In this document: positions 28,761-37,786 of the stretch, piece after piece | How positions within the stretch are numbered: the stretch's first letter is position 1 | Layout of the letters: every line of letters begins with the position of its first letter | Assembly (NCBI GenBank): GCA_041392805.1 | Contig: JAWKLJ010000002.1 | Coordinates: forward strand, 3,053,001-3,117,000 | Length of the DNA: 64,000 bases | Source of the DNA: Saprospiraceae bacterium | GTDB taxonomy: Bacteria; Bacteroidota; Bacteroidia; Chitinophagales; Saprospiraceae | Direction of reading: 5' to 3' | Notes under the pieces: generated by a model | What the model saw: the letters and a program-made list of their open reading frames with translations, nothing else | Databases searched by the model: none | What the model was told of the DNA's origin: nothing | Program-made: the position numbers and the translations under genes

Positions 28761-29089
28761 TTGGAATTACCTACAATTGGGATTTTTACAATCCAAGTTT
28801 CAATCCAGACAAAAATGAAGAATTACTAATTGAAACAAATAAACGAGAAAATGAATACCAAGATAAATACAAGGAACTAAACAAATTGCTAAAAGAAAGA
28901 TTTCAAAAGCCAACTGAGGTAAATTTAATAAACGATAGCGATTACTCATTTAACGAAATGACTTATTGGGAAGATGAAGAATTGTATGCTTATTCGAGAG
29001 TTCGATTTCAAAGAAAAATAGATAAAAATCCGATGATTGGATTAGCTGGAAATCACTTCGTTGTCCAAATGGTAATTTCATTTAAATAA
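28712..29089 (+). pseudogene. 5'-truncated hypothetical gene
   Basis: An open frame without a start codon runs from just after a TAG at 28709 to the stop at 29087-29089. It encodes about 115 charged residues (TYNWDFYNPSF early, then a KYKELNKLLKERF helix and a C-terminal beta-rich end HFVVQMVISFK). It overlaps the end of the preceding membrane protein in another frame. This looks like the 3' end of a lost cassette gene joined to it by deletion. An internal ATG at 28886 gives 67 residues. Confidence 0.5.
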
Positions 29090-29105
29090 AAAAAGAACAC
29101 GGCAC

Positions 29106-29215
29106 CTAATAAATAAGACTTCAACCGGTCGGCACGCCCCAGGTTGAAGTTGATGTTGAATGAGGTCGTAGCTAATCGAAGCGACCAGGCTAGGGAGAGG
29201 CAAATATAATTTTGT
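29106..29215 (+). repeat. Repeat R2 copy a, hairpins plus promoter-like end
   Basis: A 110-bp sequence repeated at 49406-49515. It begins CTAATAAATAAGACTTCAACC, forms a hairpin ACTTCAACC/GGTTGAAGT and a second one GGTCG/CGACC, and ends with AAATATAATTTTG, which contains the Bacteroidota -7 motif TAnnTTTG. Both copies follow a cassette-end sequence (GGCACCTAAT and GAGGGCTAAT). It may be an attC variant that also supplies a promoter for the next gene. Confidence 0.65.
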
Positions 29216-29236
29216 GAAAAATCAAAAATAGAGCGG

Positions 29237-29614
29237 ATGAAAAAAACAGTTTTCCCAATTCTACTTGCTACAATTTGGATAAGCATTTCCGAATTTGTCA
29301 GAAACGAACTATTGCTAAAAGACTACTGGACGGAACACTATCAGCGTTTGGGTTTGGTATTTCCATCAGAACCAATAAATGGTGCCATTTGGGGATTATG
29401 GTCTTTCTTTTTTGCGGTTGCGATTTATATCATTGCGAAGCAATTTTCATTGCTGCCTACAACTTTGCTATCTTGGTTTGTGGCTTTTGTATTGATGTGG
29501 GTAGTGACCGGAAATATGGGAGTACTACCGTATAAAATACTCTATTTTGCAGTACCCTTAAGTTTATTTGAAGCATTCTTGGCTTCCTTTATTATTAAGA
29601 AAATGTCGAAATAA
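29237..29614 (+). CDS. Hypothetical four-helix membrane protein
   Basis: The 125-residue protein has four hydrophobic segments (1-20, 50-70, 75-92 and 100-120) with an arginine/glutamate-bearing loop after the first helix (ISEFVRNELLLKDYW). No family is recognised. It starts 21 bp after the promoter-like end of repeat R2 and ends 4 bp before the amine oxidase start, so the two genes form one transcription unit and probably one cassette. Confidence 0.75.
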   Translation: MKKTVFPILLATIWISISEFVRNELLLKDYWTEHYQRLGLVFPSEPINGAIWGLWSFFFAVAIYIIAKQFSLLPTTLLSWFVAFVLMWVVTGNMGVLPYKILYFAVPLSLFEAFLASFIIKKMSK

Positions 29615-29618
29615 ATAA

Positions 29619-30971
29619 ATGAACAGAAAAGAATTTTTAGAATTATGCGGGTTACTTGGGATAAGCGCGCCGTTTTCTTCTTTGCTGCTGGGATGTGAGA
29701 AAGACGATGATATCAAACCTGATGGTAAAACGGTCATAGTAGTAGGTGCAGGAATTTCTGGATTAGCAGCTGCCAAAAAATTGAAAGATAATGGATTTAA
29801 TGTTACCGTGATAGAATCGCAAGACAAGGTGGGCGGAAGATTGAGAACTGACCGAAGCCTTGGAGTCCCTTTTGATGAAGGAGCGAGTTGGATACACGGT
29901 ACAAATGGCAATCCTTTAAGTTCTCTTGCTCAAAAGGCAGGAATGACAACTGCATTTACAGATGACGATAGTTTTTTATCGTATGATGTGGGAGGTGTTT
30001 TAAGAAGGGATAAGATTTTTTCAACTGCCGAAGATGAGTATTACAATATTTTAGAAACTTTGATGAATAGTGGTAGTACAGGCGAAAGTTTCGAAGCGGT
30101 TTTTAATTTACTTTATCCTTCTTATAGCAACGGCCGTCTGTGGAAATTTTTCCTTTCGACCTATTTAACATTTGACACAGGCGATTTGAATAATCTTTCC
30201 TCATTACTTTATAACGAGGGAGAAGAGTTTGGTGGAGAAGAAAGAATTTCTACCAACGGATTTGATACCATTCCAAATTATTTGGCTGGCGGTTTGAACA
30301 TTCAATTCAATCAGCGAGTCACTAAAATTGACTACTCAAATCAAGTTGTACAAGTAACCCATAACGGAACTATTTCGGAAGCTGATTATGTAATCGTTAC
30401 TGTCCCTTTAGGGGTATTAAAATCCAACACGATTGACTTTATCCCTGCGTTGCCGACTATAAAACAAACGGCAATAGAAAAAATAGGAATGAATTGTGTC
30501 AATAAATTTTTACTGACTTGGGATTCTGTATTTTGGGATGATGAACAATATATTTCTTACACTCCTGAAACAAGAGATAAATTCAATTATTTTGTAAATG
30601 TCAAGAAGTTTCACCCCGATGTGAATGCCTTGATGACTTTTGCTTATGCGAATTATGGCAGACAAACAGAATACATGGCAGACAATCAAATTATTGATGA
30701 AATAATGGTGCATTTAAAAGACATTTATGGCGATAACATACCAAATCCAACCAACATCTTGAGAACCAAATGGCAAACAAATGAAAACGCTTATGGAGCA
30801 TATTCCTATACAGCAGTCGAAACGGAAATGCAGCATTTTGATGACATCGCAGAAGCATTAAACTATAGATTATTTTTTGCAGGAGAACACACAAACAGAG
30901 ATTATTTTTCAACTGCACATGGAGCATATTTAAGTGGTATAAGAGAAGCAGACAAAATAATTAATTTGTAA
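29619..30971 (+). CDS. Flavin-containing amine oxidase, probable lipoprotein
   Basis: The 450-residue FAD enzyme has the dinucleotide-binding motif TVIVVGAGISGLAAAKKL and a following acidic strand end (VTVIES). The GG-doublet VGGRLRTDR, substrate-side motifs (DEGASWIHGTNGNPLS) and the C-terminal flavin signature RLFFAGEHTNRDYFSTAHGAYLSG follow. It oxidises an amine (polyamine or monoamine type), giving aldehyde, ammonia and peroxide; the exact substrate is unclear. The N-terminus (MNRKEFLELCGLLGISAPFS, then LLLGC) looks like an exported lipoprotein signal. It is larger and better conserved than most cassette cargo. Confidence 0.9.
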   Translation: MNRKEFLELCGLLGISAPFSSLLLGCEKDDDIKPDGKTVIVVGAGISGLAAAKKLKDNGFNVTVIESQDKVGGRLRTDRSLGVPFDEGASWIHGTNGNPLSSLAQKAGMTTAFTDDDSFLSYDVGGVLRRDKIFSTAEDEYYNILETLMNSGSTGESFEAVFNLLYPSYSNGRLWKFFLSTYLTFDTGDLNNLSSLLYNEGEEFGGEERISTNGFDTIPNYLAGGLNIQFNQRVTKIDYSNQVVQVTHNGTISEADYVIVTVPLGVLKSNTIDFIPALPTIKQTAIEKIGMNCVNKFLLTWDSVFWDDEQYISYTPETRDKFNYFVNVKKFHPDVNALMTFAYANYGRQTEYMADNQIIDEIMVHLKDIYGDNIPNPTNILRTKWQTNENAYGAYSYTAVETEMQHFDDIAEALNYRLFFAGEHTNRDYFSTAHGAYLSGIREADKIINL

Positions 30972-31106
30972 ATGAAAAAAAACGGCACCTAATAATAGGG
31001 TCTGTAATCTGATAGTAAAAGTGCCCAACGGTTTTTGAATGCTCAAAGATCACATAATTTGAGTAAAATCTGCAAGTTAGGCATTCAATCTACCGCCATA
31101 AGAGCT
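30972..31106 (+). other. Gene-free stretch with attC-like nested hairpin
   Basis: After the amine oxidase comes GGCACCTAATA, the same end seen before repeat R2. A nested inverted repeat follows: TTGAATGC at 31035 with GCATTCAA at 31081, and CTCAAA/TTTGAG inside. GCCCAAC (31023) and GTTAGGC (31076) flank the stems and resemble R'' and R' boxes. This may be a degenerate attC; the boxes are not in perfect register. Confidence 0.45.
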
Positions 31107-31504
31107 TGTTTTCTTTCATAACAAGGCACTTACCTCCGTTCTTTATTGGTTTCTATCCGTTTTTTTCCTTAACTTGCTTTGTCTATTTCTTCGCTTTTTA
31201 ACTTTTATCGATATGGTGAAGAAGTTGGAGCTATAAAAGCTAATTGTTGCTACAGCAGGTTTTTGAAAGGCGTTAACTAATAGCATACCATAACTATCGG
31301 TTTTTAATTGTTCTCACAGGGTAAAAACCAACACGAGTTGCCTTATTGTGAGCATTGCTAATGCTGACCCCTAGTGCTAGAGGCACTTTATTGTTTGTAG
31401 AAAAGGAGATTTGATGAGGTGTAAGAGTATTCAGGTTTTGGGTGGCGCTGTTAGGGGGGTATTGGGTAATTATACGTATACAAAGGAGTTGGGCGTAACA
31501 AAAA
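31107..31504 (+). repeat. Long repeat LR copy 1 (modules a+b) ending in an R' box
   Basis: A 398-bp non-coding sequence found again, whole or in part, at 46601, 49663, 55290 and 61444. Module a holds a TTCTTCGC/GTGAAGAA hairpin and ends GGCGTTAACTAA. Module b holds AGCATT-GCT-AATGCT and AGTGC-TAGAG-GCACT hairpins, an AAAAGGAGATTTGATG stretch, and ends AAAGGA before the R' box GTTGGGCGTAAC. That box is fully complementary to the box at the end of the next cassette, so the repeat abuts a real recombination point. Confidence 0.75.
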
Positions 31505-31512
31505 GAACTAAA

Positions 31513-32511
31513 ATGAAAAAGCTATTATTCATATACATTTTAATGAGTCAATTATCATTTAGCCAACAAATCAGACCTGAGCTAAGGAAAAGAATAGAAA
31601 AAATAGTAGAGAAAATAGCAAATGAAAATCTGTATGATGGACCAGCAGTAGGAGTTGGAGGAAAAAAGACAAAACAAAGGGAAAGATTTGAAAAAATGCA
31701 GAGAGAAGCCACAGATAGGGAACTAATAACAATGACAAGCCATATAAATGCGGCAGTAAGGTCATACGCAATTGAGGCATTAGCAAATCGGAGGAATTCA
31801 GAAACCTTTGAAATAATAAAAGCACATTTAGAAGATAATGAATATATAAGCGTTTTTAGATTTTGCTCAAGAAGTAGGCAAAAAGTTGGAGATTTTTATC
31901 TGAATGCCGTAAGTGCAGAGGAATTTCCTATAACAGCTTATCAATTAAAAGAAGTGGAAAGATCTGAAATAGACAGTCTGGTTTTACAAAATCCGGATAT
32001 TAAACTAAGTTATCGATCAAGAATACTAGAAAAACTTGGACCTAAGTTTGAAAATTATAGGAAGAAAGAAAATAACCTCGATGACCTACAAACGATATTA
32101 AATGCTAAAAAAGTAAACGATAAATCTGTAATAAAAGAGTGGTTATTGAAAAAGCATCCAGAAGATCAATATATAGGCTTAAGAGGAGTAAAAGAATGGC
32201 CAGACCAATATTTTTTTCCATTTCTAAGAATCATACATGAGCAAGAGATAAAAAAAACAAGAGGTTATAATCAAGAGGTGATAAAAATGCTTTATTTAAG
32301 CCTTGTTCAATATAAAGATGAATGCAGTAGAGAGTTGATAGAGGAGACTTTAAAACAGGCAGAAGGTTTAACCCTGGAATATCATTGGACATATATATGG
32401 ATAGCGTTGACAGAATATCCAGATGATATTTATGAGGGAATAAGAGAAAAAATTGAACCAAATTGGAAGATTAAGGAATATAAAAAGGAATTAGAAAACT
32501 CAAAGAAATAG
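31513..32511 (+). CDS. Hypothetical secreted helical-repeat protein (cassette)
   Basis: From ATG 31513 the 332-residue protein has a signal peptide (KKLLFIYILMSQLSFSQQ) and a mostly alpha-helical body. The stretch MTSHINAAVRSYAIEALANRRNSETFEII near residue 75 resembles a HEAT-type repeat, as does EYISVFRFCSRSRQKVGDFYLNAV. No enzyme motif is seen. An upstream in-frame ATG at 31411 lies in the LR repeat and would destroy the signal peptide. The gene fills one cassette bounded by R' 31498 and R'' 32516. Confidence 0.75.
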   Translation: MKKLLFIYILMSQLSFSQQIRPELRKRIEKIVEKIANENLYDGPAVGVGGKKTKQRERFEKMQREATDRELITMTSHINAAVRSYAIEALANRRNSETFEIIKAHLEDNEYISVFRFCSRSRQKVGDFYLNAVSAEEFPITAYQLKEVERSEIDSLVLQNPDIKLSYRSRILEKLGPKFENYRKKENNLDDLQTILNAKKVNDKSVIKEWLLKKHPEDQYIGLRGVKEWPDQYFFPFLRIIHEQEIKKTRGYNQEVIKMLYLSLVQYKDECSRELIEETLKQAEGLTLEYHWTYIWIALTEYPDDIYEGIREKIEPNWKIKEYKKELENSKK

Positions 32512-32515
32512 TTAC

Positions 32516-32653
32516 GCCCAACAAAGCGGAGAGCGTCTATGCTGCCGTTAGTAAAAGAGATTAAATTATGAGTGAGAGTTTGATTAGATAAAGAGAAAGA
32601 CATAAATTGGAAAATAGAAACGGCAGCACAGCGCCTCCGCGGGACCGTTCACT
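32516..32653 (+). other. attC site, family alpha
   Basis: R'' GCCCAAC at 32516 and R' GTTCACT at 32647. The outer arms GCGGAGAGCG...TGCTGCCGTT and AACGGCAGCA...CGCCTCCGC pair with a few extrahelical bases, and a spacer of about 75 bp lies between them. The same family recurs at 36926, 47498 and 53318, and truncated at 63041. The cassette start GTTGGGCGTAAC at 31498 is the perfect complement of GTTACGCCCAAC here. Confidence 0.85.
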
Positions 32654-32674
32654 ACAATTAAACGAAAATAAAAT

Positions 32675-33376
32675 ATGAAGAAACTCATCTTAATAAGCCT
32701 AATAATTCTGGCGATGATAAATGTTTATGGACAAGGAATTGAATCTGGTTCATTGTGGCAAGCTGAAATGGTTTATGACACTCTTGACAATAAATTACCA
32801 AGAGAGAAAATCCAAAGATTCATGTATTTTGAAAATGAAAATGAGATTTCAACATTAACAATCTATGAAAAAATGAGCATGACAAACGGGGAAGTGATTA
32901 TTTCATATTTGGTTGAAGCTAATAACCTTGAAAAAAAGTCAGACACAGAATACAAAGTAAAAGAGTTTAGAGTTGATAATTTCAAGTTGATAAATAATGA
33001 TTCGATTTTTTACAAAGAAAAATATTTCAGTCTTGGATTTAAGAGAATAGATGTCAAACAAAGTTCGATAACAGAAAGTCAACTAATGGATTTTTTATTC
33101 AGCAGTAGTGTTAGAAAATATTATGACAACGGAGAATCTTTAAATCAAATTCATACATATAAGCGTAATGGAAATAAAGCAATCCAAATTGTAGATTCTC
33201 ACTCAAATTGGGAATCGGATTTTAGAGTATTTAGCTTCGAAGGATTCCTATTTTTAAAAGGAATCACCTCTGCACCAATGATTATCGAAAAGTTAGAGGA
33301 CGAAAAATTAATTGGGAAAGAAGTTGATTACAGATTTAATGTCAAGAATTTTGAAATAAGAAAAGAAAAACTGTAG
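32675..33376 (+). CDS. Hypothetical secreted protein (cassette)
   Basis: The 233-residue protein has a clear signal peptide (KKLILISLIILAMINVYGQG) and a beta-rich body with many charged residues. It resembles the general type of small secreted Bacteroidota proteins (MYFENENEISTLTIYEK), but no named family is recognised. It is the sole gene between R' 32647 and R'' 33375. The gene ends inside the R'' complement region. Confidence 0.75.
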   Translation: MKKLILISLIILAMINVYGQGIESGSLWQAEMVYDTLDNKLPREKIQRFMYFENENEISTLTIYEKMSMTNGEVIISYLVEANNLEKKSDTEYKVKEFRVDNFKLINNDSIFYKEKYFSLGFKRIDVKQSSITESQLMDFLFSSSVRKYYDNGESLNQIHTYKRNGNKAIQIVDSHSNWESDFRVFSFEGFLFLKGITSAPMIIEKLEDEKLIGKEVDYRFNVKNFEIRKEKL

Positions 33377-33393
33377 TGAACAATGCATAAAAT

Positions 33394-35963
33394 GTGCGAC
33401 AAGAAGAAGTCGCTTTATAATACTGTTAAGCCATGGAATAACGAACTCTTACATGAGCTATTCTTTAAGGACTTAACCCAGTGTACTACCACCGGTTTCC
33501 TACTTCAGCGTGCATCATCGGCAACGAAGTTGTGCGAAGCCTGAAGGACAACAAAGCGCTCCTCCCAAGAAAGGGGGATAAGTGGCGTCCGCGAGGACAA
33601 AGCAAAAACTACTAGTCTTTTGTGGTGAGCGGAAGCGGAATGAATGGTAAGCGTAATGTAAGTGAATCATTGTAAGCCTCGTTACTTTGAAGCAGCGTAA
33701 AAGACTAAGTTTGTTTTCTGTTGTAAGGAAAGCATGAGCGCTGTAGTCAAAAACGACAAGGAGTAAGGACTTGGAGTTGTTGTACTCACCAAGCGTAGTC
33801 TGTTTCTGATTTATTCAGAAGAAAAAAAATGCTCCCGGGGTACAGATGGACGCTAACCCATTCAGTATTAAAAGCGGAACTCGGTAAGCCTGTATCTGTC
33901 CATAAAAGAGTGGTAGGAAGGGAGTAATCCCCGACGAAGGAGGTGCAGGTAAAGGATGCTGGAAAAAGCGAATGTCCTGTTGTAATGACAGGGATAGGAG
34001 TTGAGATTTTTTTTGGTGTAAGAACGAAAAGGGTCAACATTACTCCCAGCGAAAGCTGTGCAGACTTCCTATGAATCGAGTTCCATTAACTCGATTCAGG
34101 CAGGTACTTAATTACGAGAAAACTGAACGAATGATTTTTTTATCAAAACAAAGCAGAAGGTATGACTAGTTGTCTTCCAGCGTTATATTCGATGGTTGGT
34201 CATAGTGCAGTTTTGACGGGGGGTATTGCATGGCACTTTATCCGCTGGGATAGCGTGGTGTACTCCGTAAAATCCATTCAGTCACGTATCGTAAAAGCAG
34301 TCAGAGTAGGTCGTTGGAATAAAGTCAAAGTACTGCAAGGTATATTGAGACATTCCTACGCTGCTCGTCTTCTGGCAATCAGAAGAGTCACCGAAAACAG
34401 CGGTAAAAGAACCGCTGGTATTGATAAACAATTATGGGACACCCCCGAAGCTAAATTTAAGGCAGTAAATCAATTGCAACAACTAGGCTATCAACCATTA
34501 GCTGTTAGACGGATTAAAATTCCAAAAAGTAATGGGAAATGGCGTCCTCTGGGTATTCCCACGATGAAAGATAGAACTATGCAAGCTTTACACTTACTTG
34601 CATTAGACCCTATTTCTGAATCGCTAGCAGACCCTAATTCCTACGGCTTCCGCCCTCATCGTTCCTGTGCAGATGCAATAGCAAGGTGCTTTAGTATATT
34701 GGCTAAACCTAGAGCTCCTGTCTGGATTTTGGAGGGAGATATATCTGGCTGCTTTGACAATATTTCGCATGGCTGGTTAGAAAAACACATTCCAAGCGAT
34801 AAGAAGATATTGCATAAATGGCTAAAGGCTGGGTATGTTGAAAAAGAGGAGTTATTCCCTAGTGAAAAGGGTACACCACAAGGTTCGGTCGTTTCTCCTA
34901 CGATGGCCAATATGACGCTTGATGGAATGGAAATGGCAATTGATAAAGCTGCTAAAGTAAAACATTGGGGCAGAAATCTCCCCAAAAGGAGAATCAACCC
35001 CAATCATATTCACTTAGTTCGATATGCTGATGACTTCATAGTAACTTGCACTGATAGAAATATGCTCGAACAACTTATCCAACCTGCTATCGAAGAATTC
35101 TTATCAGAAAGGGGTTTGAGCCTATCAGCTGAAAAGACTTTTATTACGCATATCGAAAAAGGCTTCGATTTTCTAGGTCAAAATATCAAAAAGTATAATG
35201 GTAAACTGTTGATAAAACCAGCCAAAAAGAATGTAAAGGTGTTCCTAGATAAAGTTAGAGTAGCAATAAAGGAGCACAGATCGGCCCCTGCAATATCGGT
35301 ACTGCAAAAACTAGCCCCAATGATTAGGGGATGGGCGATGTATCACCGACATATTGTAGCTAAACAAACCTTCAGCAAAGTGGACCATGAGGTTTGGAGA
35401 ATGCTTTGGAATTGGGCTTGTCGCCGCCACGGCAACAAATCCCGTATGTGGATTAAGCAAAGGTATTTTATGCGCTATAAAGGGCAGGACTGGACTTTTG
35501 CTGCCAAAGATAAAGATGGTAATCTAGAAACCATTTTTAAGGCTAGCAGTGTAAAAATTCAACGACACCCTAAAATCAGGGCTACGGCTAATCCTTATGA
35601 TGAGAAGGACGAAGCTTACTTTGAGCAGCGTATCGAAAATCAAATGTTTAACAAACTAGAAGGGAAGCAAATGTTACGCTATCTTTATGAACGACAAAAA
35701 GGATGCTGTGTAGTATGTGGTTGTAAAATCACAAACGAAACAGGATGGAATGCTCACCATGTTATTCCTAAATACTTAGGTGGCAATTGGAGAGGAGATA
35801 ACCTGATTTTACTACATCCCGTTTGTCATATTCAAGTTCATCAAAACGAATCGGTAGCTGCTGCGCTGACCTTAAGCGTTACAGGTGCTTGAGCCGCTTA
35901 CGGGTAAACTCGTACGGGCGGTTCTGAGGGGGGAAAGGGCAGTAATGCCCCTACCTACCCGAC
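33394..35963 (+). mobile_element. Group II intron with RT-maturase-HNH protein, inserted in attC
   Basis: The 2570-bp intron begins GTGCGAC, a standard group II 5' end, and ends CCTACCCGAC. Domain V is recognisable at about 35891-35925 (GAGCCG...CGGTTCT), followed by a domain VI stem GGGCAGTAATGCCC with the branch-point adenosine. The 5' ribozyme part spans about 33394-34080. The open reading frame of the intron protein sits in domain IV. It lies in the same orientation as the cassettes, 12 nt after the AAC of R''. The structured stretch near 33870-34070 is nearly identical to the ORF-less introns at 58093 and 59055. Confidence 0.9.
34162..35892 (+). CDS. ltrA: Group II intron-encoded reverse transcriptase-maturase with HNH endonuclease
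   Basis: The 576-residue protein helps splicing of its intron and carries out retrohoming. The reverse transcriptase domain covers about 75-330, with KIPKSNGKWRPLGIPTMKDR, SYGFRPHRSCADAI, GDISGCFDNISH, GTPQGSVVSPTMAN and the catalytic RYADDFIVT. Maturase domain X follows (about 365-470, RGWAMYHRHIVAKQTF). The C-terminal HNH domain (about 515-570) shows CVVCGCKI, WNAHHVIPKYLGG and HPVCHIQVH. No frame disruption is seen, so it may be active. The HNH domain argues against group IIC, the class best known to target attC sites, whose proteins lack an endonuclease domain. Its N-terminal about 40 residues are atypical. Confidence 0.93.
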   Translation: MTSCLPALYSMVGHSAVLTGGIAWHFIRWDSVVYSVKSIQSRIVKAVRVGRWNKVKVLQGILRHSYAARLLAIRRVTENSGKRTAGIDKQLWDTPEAKFKAVNQLQQLGYQPLAVRRIKIPKSNGKWRPLGIPTMKDRTMQALHLLALDPISESLADPNSYGFRPHRSCADAIARCFSILAKPRAPVWILEGDISGCFDNISHGWLEKHIPSDKKILHKWLKAGYVEKEELFPSEKGTPQGSVVSPTMANMTLDGMEMAIDKAAKVKHWGRNLPKRRINPNHIHLVRYADDFIVTCTDRNMLEQLIQPAIEEFLSERGLSLSAEKTFITHIEKGFDFLGQNIKKYNGKLLIKPAKKNVKVFLDKVRVAIKEHRSAPAISVLQKLAPMIRGWAMYHRHIVAKQTFSKVDHEVWRMLWNWACRRHGNKSRMWIKQRYFMRYKGQDWTFAAKDKDGNLETIFKASSVKIQRHPKIRATANPYDEKDEAYFEQRIENQMFNKLEGKQMLRYLYERQKGCCVVCGCKITNETGWNAHHVIPKYLGGNWRGDNLILLHPVCHIQVHQNESVAAALTLSVTGA

Positions 35964-36041
35964 GTTCATGTGCCCTATGCGGGCACACGCCATTTATGCT
36001 GGACGTTAGCCGAAATAAGCTAGGAAGAAAATCAATATATT

Positions 36042-36908
36042 ATGAAAACGCCTCTTGTGTTGTTATTCCTATTCGGAATTGTGAAGATATATGGTCAGAC
36101 ATTATCATCTTCAACAATAAACAAAAAAGAAAATGTATTCGAAATCGGAGCTATGGAAAGAATAATGTATGCAAAAGTTATTTATGAAAAAGGAAAGAAG
36201 AAAAAAGGGAAAGAAATCTTAAAAAGGATAGTACAAGAAGAGTTAAATGTAAAGAGAGATACTGCACAACATGGAATTTATTCAACGATAGCGTCATTAA
36301 ATTTATTGAAAATTGACTCTCTAGCGGGCATTAGGAATTTGCTGAAATTAGTCAAGTACTTTGAGAATTTAACCTGTACTGACTGTAAAAATAACCTCAA
36401 AAGGATAAAAACTCAAATTTGGGATTTGTCAGGTAAGGATTATGAACAACCCTATGAAATGATCTATTTCTTAGAAGAGTTGATGACTTTTCATGAAGCT
36501 AGTAGATCGAGGAAGAAAAAAATTGAATCAAACCATGAAATTGACTCTATAAGATTTTATAGTTTTGGAATGGGTGGAGGATTTGATATTATGATTTCTC
36601 AAGACAGTTTTATCTATCAAAGAGGTTCATGGAATGCGGATATTGTAAAGCAACCAAAGAAAATAAATCAGATAGAATGGCGGAAGATATTACAGACCTT
36701 GGGCAATTTATCAATAATAGAAATACCGGAAATTGAACAACCTTCTGGAAGTCGACACTTTGATGGAGCAAACTATTCTAGCATAACAGTTTATAAAGAG
36801 AAAAATAAGTATGTGAGTAAGGATTTTGATGATTTTCGGCCATCCGAAGAATTAAAGCCAATAGTACATTATATAAGATATCTTCTTCGAAAGAAACTAG
36901 ATTATTAA
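36042..36908 (+). CDS. Hypothetical secreted protein (cassette)
   Basis: The 288-residue protein has a signal peptide (LVLLFLFGIVKIYGQ), a basic helical N-terminal half with a CTDC pair near residue 113, and a C-terminal half of beta type. That half includes GSRHFDGANYSSITVYKEKN and a KDFDDFRPSEELKPIVHYIRYLL helix, a pattern seen in several small Bacteroidota hypothetical proteins. No function is recognised. It is the only gene in the cassette between R' 36005 and R'' 36926. Confidence 0.75.
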   Translation: MKTPLVLLFLFGIVKIYGQTLSSSTINKKENVFEIGAMERIMYAKVIYEKGKKKKGKEILKRIVQEELNVKRDTAQHGIYSTIASLNLLKIDSLAGIRNLLKLVKYFENLTCTDCKNNLKRIKTQIWDLSGKDYEQPYEMIYFLEELMTFHEASRSRKKKIESNHEIDSIRFYSFGMGGGFDIMISQDSFIYQRGSWNADIVKQPKKINQIEWRKILQTLGNLSIIEIPEIEQPSGSRHFDGANYSSITVYKEKNKYVSKDFDDFRPSEELKPIVHYIRYLLRKKLDY

Positions 36909-36925
36909 GGTCCATAATGTACTTC

Positions 36926-37064
36926 GGCTAACAAGGCGGAGAGCGTCTATGCCACCGTTTCCTTAAAAAGTTGAATTGGATTGAAAAAGAGAATTGAAAT
37001 TTAAGGGAGAAAGACATAAATTGAGAAAAAAACGGTGGCACAGCGCCTCCGCAGACCGTTGGAC
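36926..37064 (+). other. attC site, family alpha
   Basis: R'' GGCTAAC at 36926 and R' GTTGGAC at 37058, the latter a perfect GTTRRRY. The arms GGCGGAGAGCG...TGCCACCGTT and AACGGTGGCA...CGCCTCCGC pair as in the other alpha sites, and the compensating change CTGCC to CACC occurs on both arms. TTCGGCTAAC complements the cassette start GTTAGCCGAA at 36005 over ten bases. Confidence 0.88.
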
Positions 37065-37083
37065 GCCACCAAAAAAGAAAAAA

Positions 37084-37704
37084 ATGAATGAATTTAAAAG
37101 CAGCATTTTTGAATCAATAATTTCAAAAGGAATTAGAAACGGAATGCTCATATTCATTCTCTACCTAACAAGTTCAATATTCAATTATGCAGAATTAATT
37201 CCTTTTCAAATTGGATTTTGGGGAATTGTAATAATTTATGTTTTCTTATTCATCCTTCAAATATTCTATACAAATAACGATTTGAAGATAGAAGATAAAG
37301 AAATAATTATCCAATCGAGTCTAATAAAAGGGATGAGAAAAAAGAAATTCCAAAAAGATGAAATAAGAGAAATCCTCTTTAAAGATGAATGGAGTGAACC
37401 GTTTATGAATAAGAAATACGACTCAATGGTTAGATACATTTTTTTGAACTTTTTTTTGATGTGGTTTATCCCTTGGGAATACAAATGGATTCAAATCGAA
37501 ACGAATAAAAATCAAAGATTCAGATACTACTTTTTCGGTATGAATTACGATTTTTATGACAATTCAGAAGAAGTTCTTTTTGAAGATATGTTTATGGAAT
37601 TGGCTAAAAGAAATATTAAAGTCAGGTGGAAATCGACTAAAGATATTCACTTTGAAGGAATTCAAGAAAGAGCAAATGAAATATTATTGAATTTGAATAA
37701 ATAA
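37084..37704 (+). CDS. Hypothetical membrane protein (cassette)
   Basis: From ATG 37084, just inside the cassette boundary, the 206-residue protein has two adjacent transmembrane helices (20-40 and 46-66) and a soluble part with the look of a membrane-anchored PH-like domain (NNDLKIEDKEIIIQSSLIKGMRKKKFQKDEIREILF). A longer frame to 36994 would run back through the attC and is rejected. No family is firmly recognised. Confidence 0.7.
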   Translation: MNEFKSSIFESIISKGIRNGMLIFILYLTSSIFNYAELIPFQIGFWGIVIIYVFLFILQIFYTNNDLKIEDKEIIIQSSLIKGMRKKKFQKDEIREILFKDEWSEPFMNKKYDSMVRYIFLNFFLMWFIPWEYKWIQIETNKNQRFRYYFFGMNYDFYDNSEEVLFEDMFMELAKRNIKVRWKSTKDIHFEGIQERANEILLNLNK

Positions 37705-37718
37705 AAAAGAAGGCGAAC

Positions 37719-37786
37719 GCACAACAATACATAAAATGTTCATTGCGAGCAAAAGCTCGCAACGCCATTTATGCGGACCGTTACCT
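37719..37786 (+). other. attC site, family beta, intact
   Basis: A 68-bp site with R'' GCACAAC, left arm AATACATAAAATG, a GCGAGC-AAAA-GCTCGC central hairpin, right arm CATTTATGCGGACC and R' GTTACCT. It is the empty form of the intron-bearing site at 33375. The R'' box does not complement the start of its own cassette (GTTGGAC), so this site may have been acquired by recombination. Confidence 0.85.

Larger units (their letters stand above)
33375..36011 (+). other. attC site, family beta, interrupted by group II intron
   Basis: Left part 33375-33393: R'' AGTGAAC followed by AATGCATAAAAT. Right part 35964-36011: a hairpin GTGCCC/GGGCAC, then CATTTATGC and R' GTTAGCC. Removing the intron restores GCATAAAATG pairing with CATTTATGC and gives a site closely matching the uninterrupted attC at 37719-37786. 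R'' extended (CTGTAGTGAAC) is complementary to the cassette start GTTCACTACAA at 32647. Confidence 0.85.

Noticed and set aside
31411..31512. Extended N-terminus of the 31513 gene, and similar ATG-initiated peptides in the LR copies
   Set aside because: The peptide starting at ATGAGGTGTAAG is not conserved in frame between LR copies; one copy stops early, so it is unlikely to be coding.
33394..35963. Group IIC-attC intron, the known attC-targeting type
   Set aside because: The encoded protein has a C-terminal HNH domain, and the insertion point is in the left arm of the site in cassette-sense orientation, unlike that class.
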